From Segatella copri (GTDB lineage Bacteria; Bacteroidota; Bacteroidia; Bacteroidales; Bacteroidaceae), in contig NZ_JAHOEA010000076.1 in assembly GCF_019127135.1 (NCBI RefSeq), positions 1 through 12,323 on the forward strand: DNA of 12,323 nucleotides, in the 5' to 3' direction. Shown piece after piece: positions 1-5,886 of this stretch (position 1 is the first letter of the stretch; the number at the start of each line of letters is the position of its first letter). The notes under the pieces were generated by a model. The model had not been told where the DNA came from. It was given only the letters and a program-made list of their open reading frames with translations, and ran no database searches. Both the position numbers and the translations under genes were made by a program.

Positions 1-248
1 GGACCAACCGTAGGCGCACAACGGGTTACGGCTGAAAGGCAAACCTCGGGATGAGTCTTGATTGCCTCCAGTTTCTTGCCTTCCAAGGCACCATGAAAAT
101 ACTAGTTCACATCATCATCTGATGCGAGTGACAGGGGTAAACCATAAGGCTTGCCGTCTTCGTCAATAAAACTGACAGTTATATACGGAGCCTTGTGCAT
201 TATTTCCAAAGCCCACTCACTATCCATTGCTCTTGATTTCTTTCTCAT
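1..248 (-). pseudogene. Pyridoxamine 5'-phosphate oxidase-like (NimA-type split-barrel) protein, interrupted by TAG and cut by the window edge
   Basis: From the ATG at 246-248 the minus strand reads MRKKSRAMDSEWALEIM and then KPYGLPLSL, the usual opening of small flavin-binding split-barrel proteins of the PNPOx/NimA type. The frame meets TAG at 102-104. Immediately beyond it the same frame continues as YFHGALEGKKLEAIK and LSAVTRCAPTVG to the window edge. YFHGALEGKK is a hallmark stretch of this family, so the TAG interrupts the gene rather than ending it, most simply by a TGG (Trp) to TAG change. The ATG is preceded by AAAGGATTAAAAAAA, which could serve as its own ribosome site, but the frame is also open into the upstream acetyltransferase. 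Members are generally thought to bind flavin and reduce small molecules; the substrate here is unknown. The family call is good; the state of the gene (dead or sequencing error) is unresolved. Confidence 0.7.
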
Positions 249-770
249 TTTTTTTAATCCTTTGTACTTAAATACTTTAACCATATCCTTGTCGCCACCC
301 ACGAGTTGGCTACATTTATTCAACATACCTGTATCGATGAAACCGCATTTCTCCATGACTCTTCCTGATGCAGGATTTCCGGTGAAGTGGTCTGCCCAGA
401 TGTTTTCAAAATGCTTCTCGTTGATGCAGTAGTCGAGCATCAGTTTCAAGGCTTCGGTGCAGATTCCCTTGTTCCAATAAGGTTTTCCTATCCAGTAGCC
501 CACCTCACAGTCGTTTTCTCCGATAGGAATGTTGCTGGCTTCATGGGTGTAGTAGCCGATGCAGCCGATAGCCTCACCAGTCTCTTTCAACACAATCGCC
601 CATGTCGTTTCATTATGGAAGAATGTCCGGATTATCTCCCGACTTTCCTCTACTGACTTATGTGCTGGCCATCCAGCACGTGGTCCTACGTCAGGGTCTG
701 AGGCGTACTTGAATAGTGCCTCTGCATCAGATTCCAGCCAATGGCGGAGTAAAATTCTTTCTGTTTCCAT
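102..770 (-). CDS. GNAT family N-acetyltransferase (RimJ/RimL type), in-frame with a downstream PNPOx-like start
   Basis: The first about 174 residues form a typical GNAT acetyltransferase: METERILLRHW at the start, GYWIGKPYWNKGICTEAL at residues 91-108 holding the acetyl-CoA pyrophosphate loop (K101-G102, C104 in place of the usual Ala), and GNPASGRVMEKCGF at 131-144, the common C-terminal GNAT motif. Such enzymes move an acetyl group from acetyl-CoA to an amine; the acceptor here cannot be read from sequence. Residues 175-222 belong to a second family (PNPOx-like) and end at a TAG that looks like a nonsense codon. Whether the two domains are a natural fusion or two genes merged by loss of the GNAT stop is open. 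A stand-alone GNAT of this type usually ends near residue 170-180, exactly where the second family begins. The gene lies 37 bases downstream of the DUF1294 gene on the same strand. Confidence 0.8.
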   Translation of the reverse strand: METERILLRHWLESDAEALFKYASDPDVGPRAGWPAHKSVEESREIIRTFFHNETTWAIVLKETGEAIGCIGYYTHEASNIPIGENDCEVGYWIGKPYWNKGICTEALKLMLDYCINEKHFENIWADHFTGNPASGRVMEKCGFIDTGMLNKCSQLVGGDKDMVKVFKYKGLKKMRKKSRAMDSEWALEIMHKAPYITVSFIDEDGKPYGLPLSLASDDDVN

Positions 771-807
771 CAGATTATATCAATGAAATTCTTCGTTCTT
801 TATTTTA

Positions 808-1086
808 TTATCTATTCATGTGTAAATACGCCATCAGCGCAATCTGTATCAGGAGAATAGCAGGAATGCCGTATTTGAATTTCTTGTGCATCGTCTTATG
901 GTGCCAGACTTTCATTCCCATCCATGCCCCGATGCTTCCTCCAAGTACAGCCAGCAGCAAAAGCGTGGCTTCCGAAATGCGCCACTTGGCTTTCTTAGCC
1001 TTGTATTTGTCAATGCCGTACACGATGAATGTAACTGCATTGATGGCAAGGAGATAGTGGGCGAGATAACTATGTAATGTGTTCAT
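808..1086 (-). CDS. DUF1294 family small membrane protein
   Basis: This is a 92-residue protein if read from the ATG at 1084-1086. A TTG six bases further upstream would add two residues but is the less likely start. It has three hydrophobic segments (about residues 8-24, 40-58 and 72-88) separated by a basic stretch with YGIDKYKAKKAKWRISE and by KVWHHKTMHKKF. The DKxxAxxxxxRISE pattern and the downstream HKTxHxxF motif are characteristic of DUF1294. The function of the family is not established. The leader before the ATG contains TAACAACAGAAAA, also found ahead of the HAD phosphatase gene at 3656. It is co-directional with the genes on both sides, but the 100-base gap to the RNase HI-like gene holds a repeat, so it may be a separate unit. 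Confidence 0.8.
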   Translation of the reverse strand: MNTLHSYLAHYLLAINAVTFIVYGIDKYKAKKAKWRISEATLLLLAVLGGSIGAWMGMKVWHHKTMHKKFKYGIPAILLIQIALMAYLHMNR

Positions 1087-1092
1087 GCTCAA

Positions 1093-1105
1093 TTTTCTGT
1101 TGTTA
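1093..1105 (-). promoter_or_regulatory. Shared leader element TAACAACAGAAAA ahead of DUF1294
   Basis: The 13 bases TAACAACAGAAAA sit 6 bases before the DUF1294 ATG, and the identical 13-mer sits directly before the HAD gene ATG (3657-3669). It has no GGAGG. A-rich leaders without a strong Shine-Dalgarno are normal in Bacteroidota, so this is a candidate translation-initiation leader. Identity in two unrelated genes may also reflect shared ancestry of the spacer. Confidence 0.35.
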
Positions 1106-1118
1106 CTTCTTTATTCTA

Positions 1119-1386
1119 AATAACCGGAAATCCTTAATGACCTTAATGACCGTGACCTTAATGACCGGAAAAACGCCCCTAAACATTCATTTGTTTTTCT
1201 GATGAAACTCCTTCCTTGTCTTGGCCATTGCTTCCGTAGCCCTATCGTGGGTTTCTATCAGCAATGGGCTTTTGTGGTATTGCACAATCTTGACTCCGAC
1301 AGAGTTGTGCCTATTCTTTTCCTCGATGCATTGAATGATCAAGTCCGGATTTGCCGACTTTGATGTTGGAGTCTTGTCAAAGTTCT
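1119..1386 (-). repeat. Long direct repeat, copy A (268 bases; partner at 10809-11075)
   Basis: This stretch covers the last 65 codons of the RNase HI-like gene plus the spacer behind it. It matches 10809-11075 in the same orientation with about ten substitutions and one missing A (GGAAAAACG here, GGAAAACG there), roughly 96% identity by eye. Homology stops abruptly at both sides: at the AATAAC side near 1119, and inside codon 81 of the gene at 1386. Copy A lies in the complete gene, so copy B is likely the duplicated fragment. Confidence 0.92.
1132..1168. repeat. CCTTAATGA short tandem array, site 1
   Basis: Units of CCTTAATGA occur at 1132-1140, 1141-1149 and 1156-1164, with a shortened CCGTGA between the second and third and CCGG closing the array. 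It is preceded by AACCGGAAAT. The same unit and the same GAAATCCTTAATGACC edge recur at about 4050 and at 10822. It lies between the stop of the RNase HI-like gene and the DUF1294 start. Confidence 0.8.
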
Positions 1387-1627
1387 GAATATAGGCAGCG
1401 TTGGTCAGGAAGAGAATGTCGGAACCTTCCGGGATTTCCTGCATTACCTTCACCATGAGGGTTAGCATCATGCGGAACTCCGTGGTGTGGAAATCGCTGA
1501 TTACATCACGGCTGATGATGTTGCCGTCATGCACAATCACAACGGCAGCACCACCAGCTCGCTCTTTATGGCCATAATCACATGAACCACCTATCCAAAC
1601 GTAATATGTAGAAGTATCTTGTGTCAT
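1187..1627 (-). CDS. Degenerate RNase HI-fold (reverse-transcriptase-like RNase H) protein
   Basis: This is 146 residues from the ATG at 1625-1627, two bases after the stop of the AlkD-like gene; the frame is open further upstream but that part overlaps the AlkD-like gene out of frame. The order of RNase HI elements is visible: YVWIGGSC at residues 9-16 (family TDGS), the TTEFRMML helix with E51, LTNAAY at 74-79 (family TDSxY), NPDLIIQCI at 94-102, VQYHKS at 115-120 with H118, and HDRATEAMA at 127-135. Three of the four acidic metal ligands appear lost: D to G13, D to N76, and the final D to T131. Only E51 remains, so nuclease activity is unlikely; a nucleic-acid-binding or regulatory role is inferred. 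It is the last gene of the tight operon. The fold call rests on motif order, not on a search. Confidence 0.65.
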   Translation of the reverse strand: MTQDTSTYYVWIGGSCDYGHKERAGGAAVVIVHDGNIISRDVISDFHTTEFRMMLTLMVKVMQEIPEGSDILFLTNAAYIQNFDKTPTSKSANPDLIIQCIEEKNRHNSVGVKIVQYHKSPLLIETHDRATEAMAKTRKEFHQKNK

Positions 1628-1629
1628 AA

Positions 1630-2309
1630 TTATTTTGTCTTCAATGTCCGCAGATATTCCTTCTGCTCGGGCGTGATTCTGTAGCTCTCGATGGCCTTCT
1701 GGATGGTCTTGTTGTGCGTCCAGGGAGCAAGGCGGTTTTGTTCGATGTAGGGAATCGCCTGGTCCCATTGCTTGGCAAGGGCGGTGGCGAAGAACCAGGC
1801 TACCATCATCTTTACGTAATACTCTTCGCTCCTTACTGATGCAGGAATTTCAAGATATTCTGCCTTGAAGTCTTTATCCAGGTAATGAGACATAAGTGTC
1901 TCTATTCCAAAGCGACAAGTATAAACGTGTGACGATTTACTACAAGTCTTAATCTTCGCCAACAGCTCCTTCTTGTGTTTGGCAAACACCTTCGGAGACA
2001 TGATGTCGCAAACTGCCCAGTTGTCCACGAATGGCAGGAAACTGTTGTAAGACGAATGCATTCCTCATAGTCCTTCACCTCGGAGATGAGGAGACCGTGA
2101 AGCATGTTCTCATCGTAGTATTCATGAGGAAGCTGCTGAAGGAATTCCTTGCATTCTGTCTCCTTTGTAAATTCTTTTGCAAACTTGCGAAGCACAGGCA
2201 CACGAATGCCTATGAAACTCTCCACAGGCACTCCCGGTGTCAGTTTGGCTTGGAAAGCAGCATACTGCTTATCCTGCATGGCGAACAGTCTTTCTTGAAG
2301 TAAAGTCAT
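1630..2309 (-). pseudogene. AlkD-like DNA alkylation repair protein, frameshifted
   Basis: Two overlapping frames join to one protein of about 226 residues. The 5' frame (from the ATG at 2309) reads MTLLQERLFAMQDKQYAAF to LISEVKDYEECI. The 3' frame carries NSFLPFVDNWAVCD, FGIETLMSHYLD and WAFFATALAKQWD-like HEAT-repeat segments, ending THNKTIQKAIESYRIT. These are signature stretches of the alkylation-repair HEAT-repeat family (AlkC/AlkD group), glycosylases that remove alkylated bases. The frames switch between about 2042 and 2056; one missing base after ATTCGTCTT would restore I-R-L-x-N-S-F. As written the product would be a 135-residue truncation ending at 1902. It follows the AlkZ-related gene after 2 bases, with AGGATAAAA as a plausible ribosome site. 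It is either a true frameshift or a sequencing error. Confidence 0.85.
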
Positions 2310-2311
2310 TT

Positions 2312-3007
2312 TTATCCTATTAATTTAATGATCTGTTTATCCGAAGCATCAGGCAGAATTTCTTTCAGATGCTCGAAAATCCTCTGATAAGATTCCAGGG
2401 GAGTTCGGTTGCATTGGCAAGCCTCCCTGCCATAGAGATCTTCGGGAGTATTGAGCAACGACCATCCCCAGCCATATTCGTGATTGTGCTTGTCACGAGG
2501 ATAGATGAAATCCTCGGTCACGATGTAAGTCGCCATTTCCAGTCGGATGAGATAACCGTCAAACTTGCTTCTCATTCCCTTGCCGGTGAAACCGCAGGCT
2601 GCCCGAAGTTCTCTTGTGATGAGACTGCCTGTAGATTGAAGCGTGCTGAGAATGGCTCCTTCTATCGATTCTTCATCCGGACGGGGGAATTTGCTTCTTC
2701 TGTAGTTGCAGAAGTCCGGCCACCATTCCTGGCTGATGAATCCTGCTTTCTTGTTAAAAAACTTTCCGTACATACACGGCATTTCCTGCACAATCTCACC
2801 CTTCCATTTCCATAGCGGCCAGTCCCAACCGCCTTCAGGAAGTCTTACGTAACCGCAGTCATCTGCTACGATGTCTTCGGCAGAGAAGCCTTCAATGCCA
2901 CTATCAAGGAGAGGGAGGAAGCCGATCTGCTGAATCAGCTCCATCATGCCTGTTGCTGAATATATTTCAGGAAAGTTCATAAGCTTTGTTGTATCAATAG
3001 TCATCAT
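2312..3007 (-). CDS. AlkZ-related winged-helix protein (putative DNA glycosylase-like)
   Basis: This is a 231-residue protein. A Trp-rich segment GGWDWPLWKWKGEIV at residues 59-73 is followed by CMYGKFFNKKAGFIS and EWWPDFCNYRR at 78-104. Then come a helix-turn-helix-like stretch STLQSTGSLITRELRAACGF at 121-140 and LIRLEMATYIVTEDF at 153-167. This order (WPWKW, YGKFFxxKAGFIS, WxPDFxNYRR, GSLxxxEL) is what I recall for proteins annotated as AlkZ-related, which contain the winged-helix module of the HTH_42 superfamily to which the E. coli interstrand-crosslink glycosylase AlkZ belongs. Activity on DNA is inferred from the family and from its partner, the AlkD-like gene 2 bases downstream. The two adjacent ATGs at the start are equivalent; AATAGGT precedes them. 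It starts 10 bases after the HAD gene. Confidence 0.7.
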   Translation of the reverse strand: MMTIDTTKLMNFPEIYSATGMMELIQQIGFLPLLDSGIEGFSAEDIVADDCGYVRLPEGGWDWPLWKWKGEIVQEMPCMYGKFFNKKAGFISQEWWPDFCNYRRSKFPRPDEESIEGAILSTLQSTGSLITRELRAACGFTGKGMRSKFDGYLIRLEMATYIVTEDFIYPRDKHNHEYGWGWSLLNTPEDLYGREACQCNRTPLESYQRIFEHLKEILPDASDKQIIKLIG

Positions 3008-3017
3008 ACCTATTCTT

Positions 3018-3656
3018 TTACACTATATTCTTGATAATTTCTTGCCATTCCTGATGTTCTTCCAGATGATTGGTCTTTACCAGTACGCTCTGAAAACCAA
3101 AACGCTTGCCAGCTTCGGCATTCTCTGAGCGGTCATCGAAATAGAGGGTGGTGGCAGGATTCAATCCTGTCTGCTGCGTCATCTCTTCATAGATTTCGAT
3201 AGATGGCTTTTCCTTTCGCATGGCGTATGAGAGGAAGACTTCATCAAACAGCTCGTCTGTGGAATATCCCAGCTGATTCATCTCACTAACTGATTTCTGC
3301 CAAAGCGTATCGTTGATGTTGCTGAGCAGATAGACCTTGTACCGCTTCCGAAGCTTGACCAATGTCTCCAGTCTTTCCACGGGCAGATTGCCACACAACT
3401 CTTCCAGGACTTTCTCAATATCCCCGGTTGTGGTTCCTTTGCGGCAAAGGCTCAGCATCTCTTGCAAAGTTTCAGCTTCCGCTACCAGACCATTAATATA
3501 TTGGTGCATCAGTCTCTTGATCTTGCGGACATGGATTAGTCGCTTGAACGCCGTAACGCCCAGGCTCTCCATGGCTTTTACAACAGAGGCATCATCAATG
3601 TTCACGATGACACCTCCATAATCAAAAACGAGTGTTTCTATCTGTTTCATGTTCAT
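3018..3656 (-). CDS. HAD-superfamily hydrolase, YihX-like (sugar-phosphate phosphatase type)
   Basis: This is a 212-residue protein with all four HAD motifs. Motif I is VFDYGGVIV with nucleophile D12 and G14 (the DxGxV variant typical of YihX-like enzymes). Motif II is YLLSNIND with S112. Motif III is RKEKPS with K150. Motif IV is TLYFDDRSENAEAGKRFG with D174 and D175. The cap lies between motifs I and II, as in subfamily IA. The YihX group dephosphorylates small phosphates such as glucose 1-phosphate; the substrate here is not readable. An ATG two codons in (3650) is an alternative start. It follows the DUF1653 frame by 10 bases and precedes the AlkZ-related gene by 10, so it is the second gene of the operon. 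The leader carries TAACAACAGAAAA. Confidence 0.85.
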   Translation of the reverse strand: MNMKQIETLVFDYGGVIVNIDDASVVKAMESLGVTAFKRLIHVRKIKRLMHQYINGLVAEAETLQEMLSLCRKGTTTGDIEKVLEELCGNLPVERLETLVKLRKRYKVYLLSNINDTLWQKSVSEMNQLGYSTDELFDEVFLSYAMRKEKPSIEIYEEMTQQTGLNPATTLYFDDRSENAEAGKRFGFQSVLVKTNHLEEHQEWQEIIKNIV

Positions 3657-3666
3657 TTTTCTGTTG

Positions 3667-3866
3667 TTAGAATTTATCTATTTCCGTGAAACGATTAAAA
3701 GTCCTGCCTTCCCTTGTTACTTTCCCGAAGAACATATCTTCCGGTCTTACCCAATAGGCTTGGTCTCCATAGAGAGCTTGATAAACCACCATGCGCTCCT
3801 GAGTCTCGGAGTCGAAGGCAGAATGGATGAACTTGTATTTACCGCCCTTAAAGTGCTTCTAATCAT
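3667..3866 (-). pseudogene. DUF1653 family small protein, frame broken near its start
   Basis: In the minus strand, 3667-3858 reads KHFKGGKYKFIHSAFDSET, then MVVYQALYGDQAYWVRP and MFFGKV, ending FNRFTEIDKF. HFKGGxYxxxHxAxxSET, VVYQALYGD and WVRPxxMF are the conserved core of DUF1653, usually a 60-80 residue protein of unknown function. There is no usable start in this frame: TAG stands at 3859-3861, directly before KHFKGG. An ATG at 3864-3866 lies in another frame, and adding one base (ATG ATT AAG AAG CAC) would join the two. It is the first gene of the operon, 10 bases ahead of the HAD gene and about 65 bases after the candidate promoter. The family call is strong; the cause of the break is unknown. 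Confidence 0.8.
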
Positions 3867-3936
3867 TTGATAATGATGCGCCTGTAATCTAGGGAGATAA
3901 GCCATGCTCAAAGTCCCATATTAGGCAATATATCTG

Positions 3937-3944
3937 CAAAAATA
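3937..3944 (-). promoter_or_regulatory. Candidate promoter of the DUF1653-HAD-alkylation operon
   Basis: The minus strand carries TATTTTTG, a full match to the Bacteroidota -7 element TAnnTTTG. It would start transcription near 3930, about 65 bases ahead of the DUF1653 ATG. No clear TTTG -33 box is seen at the usual distance (only CTG), so strength is uncertain. Confidence 0.5.
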
Positions 3945-4049
3945 CAAAAAATATTCAGAAAAGTGATTTTATGGATGGATTTTGTTTGCAGGGCGAACTT
4001 GATTTAACCTTATTTTATAAGATAGAGGGATATTTTGATAATCTGAAAT

Positions 4050-4127
4050 CCTTAATGACCGAAAATGACCGGACTCTTTGGGGGTTGAAAATGATAATGA
4101 CCCTTAATGACCTTGACTCTTAATGAC
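4050..4127. repeat. TTAATGACC repeat cluster, site 2 (diverged)
   Basis: CCTTAATGA occurs at 4050-4058 and 4102-4110, with variants AATGACC at 4064-4070, ATAATGACC around 4094-4102 and CTTAATGAC at 4119-4127. The left edge TAATCTGAAATCCTTAATG parallels TAACCGGAAATCCTTAATG and TAACTGGAAATCCTTAATG at the other two sites. Here the units are more spread out and no RNase HI-like sequence accompanies them. Confidence 0.7.
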
Positions 4128-4237
4128 ACGCTAGATGAACTTGTGCGTTTCATCTGATATAGGTTGCACGTATGTCTTAATATATTGGTTATTAGTGTTT
4201 TTATGACTGAGGAGGGGCATTTTTAACCCTTAGAAGA

Positions 4238-4262
4238 GGGGGTAAAATACCTTCCTACCCCC
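4238..4262 (+). terminator. Weak hairpin with T-rich tail
   Basis: GGGGGTA (4238-4244) pairs with TACCCCC (4256-4262) across an 11-base loop and is followed by CCATATTTTGCATTTTT. It could end transcription on the plus strand, but no plus-strand gene lies upstream in the window, so its role is unclear. Confidence 0.3.
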
Positions 4263-4302
4263 CCATATTTTGCATTTTTCCGTTAAATAACGTGATAAAT
4301 TC

Positions 4303-4329
4303 TTTGCTTTGCCAACTTTTTTATCTTTG
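4303..4329 (+). promoter_or_regulatory. Candidate upstream promoter toward DinD-RhuM
   Basis: TATCTTTG at 4322-4329 matches TAnnTTTG. A TTTG lies at 4303-4306 with a 15-base spacer, shorter than the usual 17-23. Transcription would begin near 4336, leaving a leader of about 210 bases before the ATG at 4545. Confidence 0.4.
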
Positions 4330-4491
4330 CTGTCCTCTTCTTCTGTAATAACGTAAGGCGCACTGGCATATTGCGTCGTCTTGATAAGTGATAAAATTAA
4401 TTTATTCTGACATGTTTCTTTCTTTTTGCATAAATAACATTAAAAATCATACTTCTTATAAATGATTAGGGGCGATTTTCATCTTTTTTTG

Positions 4492-4499
4492 TATTTTTG
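4492..4499 (+). promoter_or_regulatory. Candidate proximal promoter of DinD-RhuM
   Basis: TATTTTTG matches the TAnnTTTG -7 element. A start near 4506 would give a leader of about 40 bases, ending GAAACGGAAAAGAT before the ATG at 4545. No good -33 box is visible. Its presence argues against the TTG at 4497 as a translation start, since that codon overlaps the promoter. Confidence 0.5.
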
Positions 4500-4544
4500 C
4501 TATTCAATATTGTAGAACGTCAATACAAAAGAAACGGAAAAGAT

Positions 4545-5811
4545 ATGGATGAGAATAATGTGCCTGACATGCGTCCGACATTCGAAGAAATTCGGAAAGT
4601 GGATGATAACGGGAAAGAATACTGGAGTTCACGCGAACTTTGTAATGCGATGGGCTATTCGGGATATTGGAAATTCCAGAATGTAATAGACAAAGCAATC
4701 AAGGTTGCCAGTGAAAAAGGTATGGATATAGATGACCATTTCAACTACGTGGTTGAAATGGTTAAGTTGGGTAGTGGATCTTTTCGCAAGGTCGAAGCTT
4801 TCCATCTATCCCGTATGGCCTGTATGATTATTTCTGAGAATGCTGATTCAAGGAAGTTATTGGTGAAGCAGGCAAGAGCCTATTTTTCTCAATCCGTATC
4901 TACAACCGAACTTATGCGGAACTCACTGGAATCCTATATCTTACTGTATAAAACTGCACAGGGTGAGACTCGCATTGAAGTGATTTTCAACAACGAAACT
5001 TTTTGGATGTCACAGAAAAGGATGGCTGCTTTGTTTGGTGTTGATAGAGCAACTATCACTTATCATATTTCTCAGATTTATGAGTCTGGTGAATTGCAAA
5101 GAGAGGCAACTTGTAGAAAAATTCAACAAGTTCAACTGGAGGGAGAGCGTGATGTTGAGCGTGCTCCTTTGTTCTACAATCTTGATGTAATCATTGCTGT
5201 TGGTTATCGAGTGAACAGCTATCAGGCAACCCAATTCCGTATATGGGCAACCTCTGTATTGAAGGAGTTCATCATTAAGGGTTATGTCTTGGATGATGAA
5301 CGTCTGAAACAAGGTAAGCACTTCGGCAAGGACTATTTTGACGATTTGCTGGAACGCATCCGTGAAATCCGCACTTCTGAACGCAGATACTACCAGAAGA
5401 TAACTGATATTTATGCAGAGTGTAGTGCAGATTATGATGCAAAGGCTGAAAGTACCAAACTCTTCTATAAGATGGTGCAGAATATGATGCACCTGGCGGT
5501 TACCAATCATACGGCAGCCGAGATTGTTTATGAGCGAGCTGATGCGGAAATGCCTCACATGGGCTTGACTACATGGAAGAAAGCACCGGATGGAAGAGTT
5601 CAGAAATCTGATACGATAGTGGCAAAGAACTATCTCGTGCAAGACGACACATTGTTACTACGATGGAGGATTGGAAGAATCGCCTGAAGCTGAGTATGAG
5701 AAATATAAGGTTATTCAAGACCGTTCCTATATCTCGGATTTCGACCGATTCAATAGTGGAAATGATGATGATACTCCATTGCTTCCATTTGACATTGATC
5801 CAAAAGAATAG
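4545..5811 (+). pseudogene. DinD-like N-terminal domain fused to a RhuM-family domain; 3' end frameshifted
   Basis: The open frame from the ATG at 4545 gives 380 residues to a TGA at 5685-5687. Residues about 11-118 resemble the N-terminal domain of DNA-damage-inducible protein D: PTFEEIRKVDDNGKEYWSSR, GYSGYWKFQNVIDKAI, then DDHF and SRMACMIISENADSRK. Residues about 131-366 are RhuM: TFWMSQKRMAALFGVDRATI (152-171, HTH-like), RAPLFYNLDVIIAVGYRVNS (206-225), FRIWATSVLKEFIIKGYVLDDERLK, and NHTAAEIVYERADAEMPHMG then AKNYL. The last residues (VQDDTLLLRWRIGRIA) are not RhuM-like. From about 5660 another frame reads EESPEAEYEKYKVIQDRSYI and then SDFDRF, ending at TAG 5809-5811, which is the expected RhuM tail. 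The segment normally between AKNYL and the tail (roughly 50-70 residues) seems missing, so a deletion with a frame change is inferred. RhuM function is unclear; the family is common in mobile and defence regions. Confidence 0.75.
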
Positions 5812-5886
5812 GGGTTGAGTATGGCGCTTGAATTATGTCATAGTAGTAGTACCAGAGAGTGTGTGAGTAGTGTTATTCTCCGTTCA

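Larger units (their letters stand above)
3867..4544. other. Divergent 0.68 kb intergenic region without a gene
   Basis: No convincing coding frame is seen on either strand. The region holds the operon promoter box at 3937-3944 (minus), a cluster of TTAATGACC repeats at 4050-4127, a G/C hairpin GGGGGTA...TACCCCC (4238-4244 with 4256-4262) followed by a T-rich run, and two TAnnTTTG boxes on the plus strand (4322 and 4492) leading to the DinD-RhuM gene. Base composition is markedly A/T rich, especially from 4260 on. Confidence 0.6.

Noticed and set aside
102..104. Recoded TAG (stop read as an amino acid)
   Set aside because: The AraC and permease genes end in TAG, and no suppressor tRNA or phage signature is seen, so a nonsense change is simpler.
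1132..1168. CRISPR-like array
   Set aside because: The units are only nine bases and almost contiguous, with no spacers of constant length and no cas genes in the window.
3649..3870. 73-residue plus-strand ORF
   Set aside because: The opposite strand carries the recognisable DUF1653 core.
4497..4544. Upstream TTG start adding 16 residues to the DinD-RhuM protein
   Set aside because: The TTG overlaps the TATTTTTG promoter box. The ATG at 4545 has a suitable leader, and DinD homology begins after it.
5010..5642. 210-residue minus-strand ORF opposite RhuM
   Set aside because: It is antisense to a conserved coding region and rich in Cys, Ile and Ser in patterns expected from a shadow frame.
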